In this document: positions 42,901 to 53,059 of the stretch, piece after piece | Layout: each line of letters starts with the position of its first letter | How positions within the stretch are numbered: position 1 is the stretch's first letter | Assembly (NCBI GenBank): GCA_034440635.1 | Contig: JAOTON010000467.1 | Coordinates: forward strand, 107,501-171,500 | DNA length: 64,000 nt | DNA from: Lepas anatifera | Taxonomy: Eukaryota > Arthropoda > Thecostraca > Lepadidae | Reading direction: 5' to 3' | The notes under the pieces: generated by a model | Database searches by the model: none | What the model was told of the DNA's origin: nothing | The model's input: only the letters and a program-made list of their open reading frames with translations | Program-made: the position numbers and the translations under genes

Positions 42901-44764
42901 CCCGCGCCCCACCGGGGGTCTGGCGCCACCTTGGCCCCACAGAGGGCATCGATGAGTCCCTTTCTAACTCCGAAAATATGGGGGTTAGCGCAAATCTGCA
43001 AAGTGCATTACGAAACTCATGTGACTTCAGTATGATTTTACTTCACGTGTTTAGGCGCTCAGGAGAATGGTTTGACCTACAGAGGTCAAGCTGGGTCACG
43101 ATAGGCTATTTCTACTAAAATATGCAATACTTAAGAAACCTGGGCATAGCTCTCATGCCATTAGAGCTATTGAAATTTACTATAGTACGCTTGATAGGAG
43201 TGCCAGGGCTTTCTCTGCTCTGTGGAGCATAATGGCCTCCCGCCAATTGTTTTATCTCCAGAGGGTACCTCTTGACCTAACATGACCTGAGGTCACGAAA
43301 GGTCAGAAAGTGACCTTGCCGTATATCAAACGGAAGCCATTGATGAGACATACACGATGACGTTTAATTCAGCGCTTTAGCTTGATAAGGTTATAAGTTG
43401 TTGTCAGAATACTGTTTTTTACCCCTGGTGACCTGTGATGACCTCAGATAGGTCAAAGGGAAAATATTACCCCTGGATTCCGTGAAAGGGTAGCCAAGAA
43501 TACTTTTCTGAGAAATCTGAGAATTTGCAACCATTTTTCCGACTTTTGGATCATAAGACAGCTTTCCCCATGCTTTTTGTATGGGAGAGGTCCCCGTGTG
43601 ACCTGAGCGCAGGTCTCAAAATAAAAAAATCCGGATATACAATTTTTCGAACCTGGAAGGGTCATCAAGTGTATTTAAATCGATCAGATTAGAAATGTAG
43701 CTAATCTAGAGCTCAAAAGTTGAAGTGAGGTTACCTTGGTTGACCTTGCCTGGTGACCTGACTTATTGTGGCCCGGGGTAAATTTTTTTAGCGAGGATGG
43801 GAAAACGATGGGCTGAGAAGTAGACCCCTCCATCACAGTGCTGCACCCCGTCGTGTTTGGTACCGTGCACGTTTATTGTTACACACTACATTGCATTCAT
43901 CACATTCACTCGACATAATACAGATCTGTAAATGATGACATTCGCATTCACTTGACACTATCAGACATTCTAGTAACACATATAGCAGATAGACACAATT
44001 TGCTCGGAGTTTGCTCGCCCACCACCATACGTCGAGAACGCGCCACACCAACCCGGCCCACAGTGCCAACCGAACCCAACAGCACTCATCTTCAGCATTT
44101 GCATTTGATTCTCAGGCCAGAAATAAATAACCGAACACTACAGGTCACCCGTTTTACCGACCTGTGAGACCTAATGGGCCATACAAGCTCACGTAACGCC
44201 AGGAGAAGCCGGGGCTTGGAGACGCGCTTAAGAAGCCGAATGAGATGAAGACAAGCACGGGAAGTGCAGGGATGTGGCAGGATGTGGAGAAGGAAGAGCA
44301 GGGAGTGCGACAGAGTTCATCAGTGCCAAATATATTCACCGGAGCAGTGTTAGTCTTCTTGTTGTGGCTTAAGGCTTCGAAGGCAACTTCGATTCTGGGG
44401 CCTCCAGTCCAGCTCTGCATTTTCACTACGTCGGAGAGTGCATGAAAGGAGAAGCGGAAGGCTGCGCTTGAAGGCACAGCTGAGGGACTCCTGCAACTGA
44501 GCTCAGATGACGCTTGCCTGAGTGCCGATACATTTAAGGAACACTTCCGAAAACAATTCATCGCCATCAACATCTTTCGGCAGTGCTTCAAATACTGGCC
44601 GACCGTCTGTTCCGAGACGGGAGGTCTCTGTGGGGTTAGCAGCTAACCTCCACTTCTGTTATTTTGAATCTGTTCTGAATCTGAATCTGTTCTGTACCTG
44701 AATCTGTTTCTATTATTTTGAAAAAAACCTTAGGGGCCATCATTGTTTCCCGGTGGTACGAAGG
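42901..44764 (+). mobile_element. AGGTCA-rich TTAA element, copy interrupted by ~880 bp
   Basis: Left end CCCGCGCCCCACCGGGGG after TCAA (42897-42900); right end, reverse complement CCTTCGTACCACCGGG, before TTAA (44765-44768). The body to about 43830 follows the 41134 copy, including 'CTTTTTGTATGGGAGAGGTC' and the final 'TTGACCTTGCCTGGTGACC'. Between about 43830 and 44710 there is foreign sequence. One target flank differs by a base (TCAA). Confidence 0.65.
43830..44710. other. Unidentified insertion inside the TTAA element
   Basis: GC-richer than its host, with a 145-codon minus-strand frame (44591-44154) and antisense frames but no domain I recognise. The end near 44660-44715 repeats 'TGAATCTGTTCT' several times. 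No terminal repeats or duplication were established. Confidence 0.4.
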
Positions 44765-44768
44765 TTAA

Positions 44769-45167
44769 ACGGACAGTTCACTAAAAACATATTGGTGAAG
44801 TCAAGATCAAACTGTCAGAAATTAGTTTTAAACAGTGATACTAGTTGTATTTCAGGGGTCATTTTAGTCTCACATCTGACTTCTGTGATATTTGTTTGGC
44901 TGTTTTAGTGAAAATATAATTTGGTCCCTTTTTGGCCCTGCTTCTAACCCGGTTTGGCCCTTTTCTGCTGAAAAAACTTGGCAGCCCTCAGCACCATCTT
45001 TAATCTCTAGCTGACGGAAAAACACAAAAATTGGGCAAAATTTTTAACACTAGCACTTCTAAGTCTTATTAACGCTCCCCCCAATGGGTGTTGATCCCCT
45101 GAAGACACATAATGGCCAGCACAAGAAATGCCCCCCCCCACTGACATTTCCTTAGAAAATGCCCTGT
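44769..45167. other. No gene seen
   Basis: AT-rich, no motifs; runs into the 45,176 MITE. Confidence 0.4.
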
Positions 45168-45175
45168 GCTCTGGT

Positions 45176-45377
45176 CAGGGGCGGACGCAGACCCGAGTTT
45201 TTTTTTGGGGGGGCAAACCCATGATTTCAGAGAGGAGTTTTTTTGCTCTACAGACCTAGTGTAAACACCTTTTTCAACAACAAAAATCCGGCGTTTGTGG
45301 GGGGGGCAAAAGACAGTTTGCCCCCCCTCCGGCGCTTTGGGGGCATGGCCGGAATGCCCCCCCTGCGTCCGCCAATG
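45176..45377. mobile_element. hAT-like MITE, 202 bp (CAGGGGCGGACGCAG family)
   Basis: Starts CAGGGGCGGACGCAG and ends with the reverse complement of CATTGGCGGACGCAG. Flanked by GCTCTGGT (45168-45175) and GCTCTGAT (45378-45385), an 8-bp duplication with one change. Same family as 52204-52545 and the partial copy at 50782. Interior is non-coding with 'CTCTACAGACCTAGTGTAAA'. Confidence 0.88.
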
Positions 45378-45516
45378 GCTCTGATTCCCTGAGATTTTCG
45401 CCAATTCTATTGGCAGTATGATTTTTTCATTGGAGAGGTAGAGTTGAAAACAAAATTGTAGGAATATCTAGGCTAGTTTCTCTCACCCATCTCCCCCAGG
45501 TATAGAATTACACCCG

Positions 45517-46020
45517 TGGACGCTGGTGACGTCGGCCGGCCTGTCGGGCTCCCGCCCCTGGACGCTGGTGACGTCGACCGGCCTGTCGGGCTCCCGCCCC
45601 TGGACGCTGGTGACGTCGACCGGCCTGTCGGGCTCCCGCCCCTGGACGCTGGTGACGTCGGCCAGCCTGTCGGGCTCCCGCCCCTGGACGCTGGTGACGT
45701 CGACCGGCCTGTCGGGCTCCCGCCCCTGGACGCTGGTGACGTCGACCGGCCTGTCGGGCTCCCGCCCCTGGACGCTGGTGACGTCGACCGGCCTGTCGGG
45801 CTCCCGCCCCTGGACGCTGGTGACGTCGACCGGCCTGTCGGGCTCCCGCCCCTGGACGCTGGTGACGTCGGCCGGCCTGTCGGGCTCCCGCCCCTGGACG
45901 CTGGTGACGTCGACCGGCCTGTCGGGCTCCCGCCCCTGGACGCTGGTGACGTCGACCGGCCTGTCGGACTCCCGCCCCTGGACGCTGGTGACGTCGACCG
46001 GCCTGTCAGGCTCCCGGAGG
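45517..46020. repeat. 42-bp minisatellite, 12 copies
   Basis: Units start TGGACGCTGGTGACGTCG and repeat every 42 bp exactly from 45517 to 45979. Differences are almost limited to GACCGG versus GGCCGG or GGCCAG (copies 1, 4, 9). Because 42 is a multiple of three and the unit lacks stops, several frames on both strands stay open for 160-225 codons (for example DAGDVDRPVGLPPL repeats). Each unit holds TGACGTCG, close to the CRE palindrome TGACGTCA. High homogeneity suggests recent expansion. Confidence 0.95.
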
Positions 46021-46233
46021 CTGTAGCGGCCAGAATACGGCACAGGCGGCGCTGCCTCTGTCGCACACGAGGAGTAGAAGGTACCAGCCACCATGTGCTG
46101 TGTTGGGCGAGAGCGCATGGTCTGGGTGGGTGCCTTTCGGTTTCCCATCACTGCCGCTCCCGTGTCACCTACTGGTGTTTGGGATGTGGCTGAGGGGACG
46201 GCGTTGGCGCGGGGTTCTTTTTTCGCCAGCTCT

Positions 46234-47173
46234 TCAGGGAGGGTTCTGGACGACTCTCCCCACCTCCAGAAGGAACGACCATATGTTTTGGGCTTCTTGT
46301 GTAAAAATGGTTTGTAGTGAGGGCACTGGGCCCCACCTCTGGCGGGGACCCTGGTAGACTGGGCAGTCTGTGAGGAGGTGTTCTATTGAGTCCGGGTCCC
46401 CGCAACCCGGACACGCGTCGCTATCCGCCCGACCGAATCTGTGGAGTGTGTCGTATGCGATTATAGAGGACTCCACTCTCAGCTGGGCCAGGATGGTTTT
46501 TGCTCGTCTGGGTAGTGATTCTGTCCCCGGCGTGGGCTCTGGGTGCTGGTGGGCCTCTCTGGTTCTGCTGGTCCTGAAGGAAGCTGCGGCGCGCGCCACC
46601 GCCGCTCGGGCCGACTCGTAGTCGATGGGGATGTCCCGCTGGTCCTCCTGTGCTCCTCTGCGGGCTAATTCGTCTGTCTCCTCGTTCCCAGGGATGCCCG
46701 CGTGTCCCGGGATCCATTGAAACGTAATTTTGTGTCCTAGGGAAGATAACAGGTTGATATGTTGCCAGGCGGTTTCTACTTTTATGCTCTTTTTGTCTGG
46801 TCTGCTACGGCTTGGATGGCTGCCCTGGAATCGCATAATATGAGGATGGCACTTGCCCGCTCCGGTGGGAAGGAGGCCAGGGTCCTGAGCGCCTCCTCAA
46901 GGGCTACCACTTCCGCCCGAGTGCTACTGCACAAACTCCCCGCCGCTCTGGCGGTCTGGGTGGCGGGACCCCCGGGGCGGCGGATAACTATCCCGGCTCC
47001 TCCGTTGTCAAGCCTAAGGAGGCCGAACCGTCAGTCCACACAACCACGGCCGGGAACGGAAGCATGTCCAGGGTCCTCTCGGCGGTTTCTCGCCGTTTAT
47101 CTGGAGGGTCCGTCCTTCTGACGGGTTCCTGGAGATTTAGGTTGAAGGAGGCGGCTGGTGGATCGGGCAGCAA
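46234..47173 (-). pseudogene. LINE RNase H domain remnant (minus strand)
   Basis: Reading from 47173 downwards: a linker 'DPPDKRRETAERTLDMLPFP', then 'VVVWTDGSA' (first catalytic Asp), a frame change near 47000, 'TRAEVVALEEALRTL' (Glu), 'ILCDSRAAIQAVADQ' (second Asp), a frame change near 46800, 'FQWIPGHAGIPGNEETDELA' (third Asp), and a C-terminal zinc motif CPGCGDPDSIEHLLTDC. All four catalytic positions are present, but the frame is broken twice. The protein belongs to a LINE different from the one at 26-37 kb (WTDGS.. and PGHAGIPGNEETD versus FTDGS.. and PSHVGIGGNEAAD). No RT was recognised upstream of it; homology seems to stop near 47390, where a plus-strand LINE tail begins. Confidence 0.8.
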
Positions 47174-47394
47174 TACTGGCGGGACCAGGTTCTGCGTGTC
47201 TGCGCGGAGACCACGGGGGTCGGCTCTTCTCTTCCATCCAGGTGCCTATCTTGCGGAAAGTCGGCTTGGTGGTCATTTCCATGTCCACGCCAGCCTTCCT
47301 GAGTCTTCGCCCCCCTCGCCCCCCGGGTGCCCGGAGGCTCCTGTTTGTTTGCGGCGTTCTCCATGTTCTCCTATGGTTTGAACGGAGGAAACGT

Positions 47395-47460
47395 CCGTGT
47401 ATGGGCGATATATGACCACACTGGTTGGCGCGCCCTTAAACTCAAATAACAAACGAAACG
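47395..47460 (+). mobile_element. Short 3' tail fragment of an I-like LINE
   Basis: 'GGGCGATATATGACCACAC', 'TGGTTGGCGCGCCCTTAAAC', 'TCAAATAACAAACGAAACG' parallels the end of the LINE at 37063-37130 ('GGGCGCTATATGGCC', 'CTGGTGCGCCCCTTAAGCC', 'CAAATAACTAACTAGC'). Only the terminal ~60 bp are present. Confidence 0.6.
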
Positions 47461-49015
47461 TTCGTCTACCAGTCACAACGTCGAGAACAGGAATGCCTGT
47501 CACAGAGCCAAACGTTATGCTTTTGCAAGGGCCGATTCTTTCGAATGAGCCCAATTGTCGCTATACGATCGACTATAACAGGAGTGCGTGCAGAACTCGT
47601 TTGCTGCGGTATGATGGTGTGTGGCAGGGGTGACTACAGAACTCGTTTCTCTGGACAGTGGTATAACCCGTTTGCGGGCAGTCACATTCTCTCTTGAGCG
47701 ATGGCTACAAAAACGATGTTGCATGCGTTTGGTGTGGAGATGAAAATAACTAGCCCCGTGAATCCCTTCGGATTAGACACAACAGGGACCACTGCGAAAA
47801 ATTGCATCGATTTCAAGGTTGGGGAGATTGTCTAGACTTTCTCGGGATAGGGGCATACTAGCCTTCCCCTTATATTTTTCTTTGCGAATTTCGCGAATGC
47901 TCTTAACGCTATCATCGCGGGACCGCGTGAATCTTCTCTGAACCAAGCTATGCCCTAAGTATAAACGGGAATTTAAAGACCAATGCTCAAGACCAATACT
48001 GCTAAATTCCCCTCCTGGTCACAGAACGTCAAATGTAGCTGCGCTTTATTTTCGGACAATCCACTATTTTCAATAAAAAATGCTTTCATCCAACGTCCAG
48101 AAATCAGTATCACAACTAGTTTTGACCTTAAGTGTCTGCATTGTGGTAAACCATTTGATACCTTGATACCGACACCGCACGGGCCGCGCTGCTGCGGGTT
48201 GCAGCGTGCCGGGGCAATTCCCCGCCCCGTCAGCTGTGGTGTCGCAGGGTCTGCGGCTCCTTACAGGGCACCGCCGGCCGTCGGAGGCCCTGCTGAGTGG
48301 TGACGTCCCGCCCACCACAGACCCCCAGAATGCCTGCCTGCAGTCGGATAGCCCGCCGCGGGTTATCCAGCGACTCGGGTCCCTAGCACTGCGCAATCTG
48401 TCATATCAATGGGACAATTCGCAGGTGTGGATAAAAACAGTCTGGGAAACGACGAAAAATGATGGGATCCTATTCATTTACCATGATAAGCATTTTCCCT
48501 AAAAGAGAAGCTAGCAGTGCGATAACATAAATGAATACTTTGATAATGTTTTGTTGATGCTAACATTAACAGAATGTATAGCTAGATATTGTTAAAACAG
48601 TACTGCGCTGTCGGTTGTTGATTCCGGGACCGACTCCCGGGAAGATTTCTTCCAGACAGATACTCCTGCTGTTTTTATCAGGTTAGACAGGGTTATGTTT
48701 GTGTGCAGAAGACTTGCAACAAACATTAAGGGTCGGCATATGTTTTATCGTGAGGCAAATGACTAAAACGAAGTCCGAAGTCTGAGTCAACTCGGTGATG
48801 GTAGGTAGTTCGAGGGAAAAATGTATGTGAGGTTTCCGCGAACTAAAAATCCTCCTGGAGTCGATGTGGAAACACACCATTCTTTTCAGCTCAAAATTAA
48901 GCTTTAAAGTGATTATGTTTGGAATATAAAGTCCGAAGTCGACTCAGAGCTCTCCATGGGCTGTGCAGCCGTGGTTGACAGCCGCGATGAAAGGGGTCCT
49001 GGATTGTCCCTCCGC
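47461..49015. other. No gene recognised; GC-rich island at 48.15-48.40 kb
   Basis: Open frames over 48150-48400 on both strands reflect GC content. 48600-48900 shows a 65-codon minus frame without motifs. Nothing else noted. Confidence 0.4.
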
Positions 49016-49033
49016 CCAGGGGCGTGGATTTAC

Positions 49034-49069
49034 ATATCACTGGTGGTGCCCTGGCACCCCCAGTGATAT
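49034..49069. repeat. 17-bp near-perfect hairpin
   Basis: ATATCACTGGTGGTGCC (49034-49050) and GGCACCCCCAGTGATAT (49053-49069) are inverted with a single mismatch and 2-nt spacer. It lies 17 bp after CAGGGGCGTGG, a hAT-like terminus, so it may be the core of a small MITE. Confidence 0.75.
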
Positions 49070-49548
49070 GCTGGGCAGCCCCAATGGTGATTTGGGCACC
49101 CCCAACCAAAATTTCAAGTTAATTCCGAAAAAAGCTCTTGAAGAGGAGGAAAATAGGAACAAATGCAATTTTCACAAGTTATTGGTAGTGATATTCTCTA
49201 CATGACCTACAACTTTATCCTTAGATTGCAGGCAAATGCCTAGACATCATAGACTTTTAGCAATATACCTGTAAGAAAACTTATTGAGCATTCCAAATCC
49301 AAGCAGAGATCCACAGAAAATCTATAAGAGACAGCGAATTAAAATATATACACAAGAGCTGAATTAAGTGCATTTTCCCCTCAAGAATTTAATGCCAGCA
49401 CATATTTAATAAAAAACACTCCTGCATCATGGGGACCTTAGCCAGTGGTGCCAGGTGTTCTCACACATATACAATTATTTGCAATTATATATTAGGTACC
49501 TACTGTCTAACAGAGACAAGCAAGGACAGAGACAGAGAGACAGAGACA

Positions 49549-49735
49549 AGGGCGATGAGGTGGCTTAGTGGATAGCACCCTTGTCTTCTAAGCCACCGGT
49601 CCCGGGTTCAAGTCCCGGCGGAGCCTCTGAATTTGTCGATCTGATCCCCAAAATCCCTTCCAACAGGGTGAGAGTTGGCGACGCCGTATAACCCTGGCAG
49701 TTGGTGCGTCGTTAAACCCCAACAATTATTATATT
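49549..49735 (+). mobile_element. tRNA-derived SINE
   Basis: The head carries both internal pol III promoter boxes: A box TGGCTTAGTGG (49561-49571) and B box GGTTCAAGTCC (49605-49615), with a T-arm CCGGG/CCCGG. The anticodon region reads CTTCTAA, as in an Arg(TCT)-type tRNA, but the anticodon stem is poorly paired, so it is not a working tRNA gene. A ~90-bp unrelated body follows and ends 'TTGGTGCGTCGTTAAACCCC', then AACAATTATTATATTA. The tail resembles the I-like LINE tails in this window. Confidence 0.85.
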
Positions 49736-50380
49736 ACAGAGAAAAGCAGCGTCTTTTCTGTGTGGTGGTTGCTGGCAACGGGTTGCGGACCAAAGTACGT
49801 AAGGAGGAAGTTCGTATGCCTAAAGTACGTACGCCAAAGTACGTATGGCTAAAGTACGTATATATAAAGTACGTACGTGTATAATAATCGTAATGGAAAA
49901 TGTTCGTATAGAAAAAGTTCGCACGGGTTAAAGTACGTAGGGGTAAAATGTTTGTAATGTAAAAAGTTCGTATGGAAAAATTTCGTACGGGTTAAAGTAC
50001 GTAGGGGTAAAATGTTCGTCATGGAAAAAGTTCGTATGGAAAAAGTTCGCACGGGTTAAAGTACCTAGGGGTAAAATGTTGGTAGTGTAAAAAGTTCGTA
50101 TAGAAAAGTTTGTACGGGTTAAAGTACGTAGGGGTAACATGTTCGTAATGTAAAAAGTTCGTACGGATGAAGTACGTAGAAGCAAAATGTTCGTAGGGAT
50201 AAAATGTCTCGTAATGACACAAATTCGTATGAGTAAATATCCTAGAGTTAAAATATTCGTCATGAAAAATCGTATGGAAAATTACACGGCATCAAGTGCA
50301 GAGGTAATCAATCACCTGCCCGCACCTCGCCGGACTTTCAAATAGCTTGCGTGCAGTGGCGGATATCTATGACCACTCAC

Positions 50381-50578
50381 CAGGGGCGTCGCCACCGGGG
50401 GTCCTGGGGGACCGGGCCGTCCCGCTCTCGGAAAGTGGCGGGGCGGGGCCAGCCCCCCGCTTTTGGATGGAAATACTATTGAAAATGCCACGTTTGAGTG
50501 AACATGGGGCTTTATCACGAGCCCAGCCTCCCCCCTAGCGCCGGCCCTCCCACCCGAAAATCTGTGGCGACGCCCCTG
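50381..50578. mobile_element. hAT-like MITE, 198 bp (CAGGGGCGTCGCCAC)
   Basis: Perfect 15-bp terminal inverted repeats CAGGGGCGTCGCCAC. Right flank is TCTATGAA; the similar TCTATGAC lies 8-15 bp before the left terminus, separated by CACTCAC, so the duplication is displaced. Interior GC-rich, non-coding. Confidence 0.75.
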
Positions 50579-50781
50579 TCTATGAACACATTTCAGGGGG
50601 CCTAGAGGGCTTGAGCCCCCCCCGCACAATTACCTGCCTGAACATATCCTAGCCTATGCATTTATTATGTGGTCCAGGGCCTATGGGGGGGGAGTTTGAG
50701 CCCCTTAGCCCTTTGAGCGATTTCCGGTCCGGAAGCGCTAGTGGAGATGAATTGTGGGAAATGGGAGCCAGCATGGTTGAG

Positions 50782-50930
50782 CAGGGGCGGACGCAGACCC
50801 GAGTTTTGGGGGGGGCAAACCCATGTCTGCCTCTCCTCCTGGGGAGGGGGAGGGGACGTGCGATTTTGGTGCTCGACAGACCTAGTAGAAGCTACCTCTT
50901 CAAGTAAATGATCGCTCTCCTTCAAAAAAT
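50782..50930. mobile_element. Partial hAT-like MITE (CAGGGGCGGACGCAG family)
   Basis: Left end and about 150 bp of interior ('GCTCGACAGACCTAGTAGAA', 'ATGATCGCTCTCC') match 52204-52545. The right terminus is missing; the sequence passes directly into the right array of the fold-back element. Confidence 0.7.
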
Positions 50931-51237
50931 GATTCGCTTACGAACTTTTGCGTACGTATTTTTGCGTACGTACTTTTGGCATACGAGTTTTATACCCTAC
51001 GTACATTTGCTTACGAACTTTTGCGTACGTACATTTGCGTGCGTACATTTGGCATACGAGTTTTATACCCTACGTAGATTTGCTTACGAACTTTTGCGTA
51101 CGTACTTTTGCGTACGTTCTTTTGGCATACGAGTTTTATACCCTACGTACATTTGCTTACGAACTTTTGCGTACGAAGTTTATCTATACGTACTTTAGCC
51201 ATATGAACTTTGGTCCGTAAATCGCTGCCAACACCCT

Positions 51238-52195
51238 GACATGAAATGCACAGGCTGAGGTACTACCTCTTGTATTAAGGAGCAATGGTATCGCCAAAAT
51301 AATAGGCCGAAGTTAATGGAGAAAATGCACAGGAAAGGAAGCTGCATCAATGTTCAAGAATAAGAAATGCCTGGATAATGTTTTTAATAGAAATATCTTC
51401 AAATTCATATGAAGTTTACAAAAGTTTAAGGAATTTTTCAGTATGTTTATGAAAGCCATCTCTTTCCAATAATTCCCACGGTGGCTAATAGAAGGCCTAA
51501 GAGAGACAGTACTAATGTAAAAGCCTTGGTGGTAAGTCAACGCTTCATGTAGAGATGGCGCTTCAGATACAAAATTAAACATGCACACTTTGCTGTGTAT
51601 TCAGTGTGTTGGAGAATCGAGTGAGGGTGGCGGACACGCGTTATTGGAAATGACAATGCATCTGCTGCACCAAGCATCAGTGTCAATTGCCTGGATCTGT
51701 TGTATCGCATTACCAGGATTAGGTGATGATGGCTCATGGAAAATGTTAACCCAAGCTTATTTGCAAGATGTCCAACGAAATTCGCGTGGCAAGACAATAA
51801 TCTGAGAAGAGAAATTCCAATAGAGAGAAGGGAATTTCAAAAATCAATAAGAGCCCGATTAGTCCGGACGACAGCTTGAGCCGGTGTCCTGAAAAGACTT
51901 GGGCAGTGGTATTAGATGGGCATAGACCCCGGGTAGATAGTTCATCGTTATAATGGTAGTTTAAGGTGAGGCCATGCATGACTTGCACCATTGGGTGCCT
52001 ATAACACCCCGTGCGTCTGCCTCTGGACGGGACTTTCTGACTAGGTTATACCATTCCTTCACTAACACTTATTCTCAATCATTTTCCATTTTTAGAATAA
52101 TGATAAAAATGTTTATTTCACACTCATGGTGTATATCACACATGCATTTACATCATACATCATAGCACGTGCATATCATACATCATCAGCCCAAA
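51238..52195. other. No gene recognised
   Basis: Short frames on both strands without motifs. Nothing repetitive noticed except microsatellite-like 'CATACATCATA' near 52150-52190. Confidence 0.4.
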
Positions 52196-52203
52196 TACGC
52201 ACA

Positions 52204-52545
52204 CAGGGGCGGACGCAGACCCAAGTTTGGGGGGGCAAACCCATGTCTGCCCTTTTCCTGGTGGGGAGGGGGGTGGGAGCGAAGATTTGTTTTGCTCTAC
52301 AGACCTAGTGTAAACACCTTTTTCAGTGCTCGACAGACCTAGTATAAGCTACCTCTCCAAGTGCGTGATCGCTCTCCGGGGAGGGGGGAGGGTGAGAGGG
52401 AGCGAATATTTTTTTGCTCTACAGACCTAGTGTAAACACCTTTTTCAAAAATTTATCCGGCGTTTGGGGGCCAAAAGATAGTTTGGCCCCCCCTCCAGCG
52501 CTTTGGGGGGCATGGCCGGAATGCCCCCCCCTGCGTCCGCCAATG
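52204..52545. mobile_element. hAT-like MITE, 342 bp, exact 8-bp target duplication
   Basis: CAGGGGCGGACGCAG at the left, reverse complement of CATTGGCGGACGCAGG at the right, flanked by TACGCACA at 52196-52203 and 52546-52553. The interior repeats the 'ACAGACCTAGTGTAAACACC' segment (near 52298 and 52420) with a 'CGACAGACCTAGTATAAGC' variant between, so it is an internally duplicated form of the 202-bp element at 45176. Confidence 0.93.
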
Positions 52546-52553
52546 TACGCACA

Positions 52554-53059
52554 CGTCATAATACATTACATAAGACTTGCCTAAAAAACTGTTTGAAGCA
52601 GCCCAACTCAACATCTAATCAGCCAATGCCTCTTTGATCTGTACAGCTTTGTGTGAAGGAAAATGATTTAACAGCTTTTATATTTAGGAATTGCTTTCTG
52701 GTTAGGTGCTCAGTACCTAGCTCGGAGTAACACTTCACGCAGACCTTAAAGTTTACCTACAGGATTGATGTGAAGATTTCCCTATCTGTATGGGGACTGC
52801 AAGTGCCCGATGGGCGGTCACAGTATTTGTTATTTTCATATTTCATACTGCTACTTGGCTTCATGTTTTAAGAGGGTTTTGGTGATTTGGAAAGTCTTCC
52901 TTATACATAGAATTGGCTTAGTCATGTCGTAGTTGACGGCTTTCAGTTTCGGGAACCCCAATGGTGTGAGAAAATCTACGCCCCTCTCTCCACCTATTTT
53001 CCGAGTTGGCCGGTGAACCGTTCGAAGCCAAAAAAAACGCTACTCGAGTACATTTGATG
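52554..53059. other. No gene recognised
   Basis: AT-rich, no motifs seen. Confidence 0.4.

Larger units (their letters stand above)
49767..51237. mobile_element. Fold-back element with tandem-repeat arms (~1.47 kb)
   Basis: Outer ends are inverted: left (49767 on) '..TTGCGGACCAAAGT', right (reverse complement from 51237) '..TTTACGGACCAAAGT', with 'TGGCAACGG'/'TGGCAGCGA' beside them. Inside, the left arm is a tandem array with ~64-bp units ('GGGTTAAAGTACGTAGGGG' at 49925, 49989, 50053, 50116). The right arm is an inverted-sense array with ~73-bp units ('GGCATACGAGTTTTATACCC' at about 50978, 51051, 51124). The shared core is AAAGTACGTA / TACGTACTTT. The centre (50290-50930) holds two hAT-like MITEs. 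No target duplication was found. Confidence 0.75.

Noticed and set aside
44154..44591. 145-codon minus-strand frame as a gag-like gene
   Set aside because: No zinc knuckle, capsid motif or LTR could be found. Left as part of an unidentified insertion.
45483..46193. 197-225-residue repeat proteins on both strands
   Set aside because: They arise because a 42-bp repeat without stops keeps all its frames open. No start context or conserved flanking sequence supports translation.
49551..49624. Functional tRNA-Arg gene
   Set aside because: A and B boxes and T-arm are good, but the anticodon stem is mispaired, the acceptor ends do not pair well, and a SINE body and tail follow.
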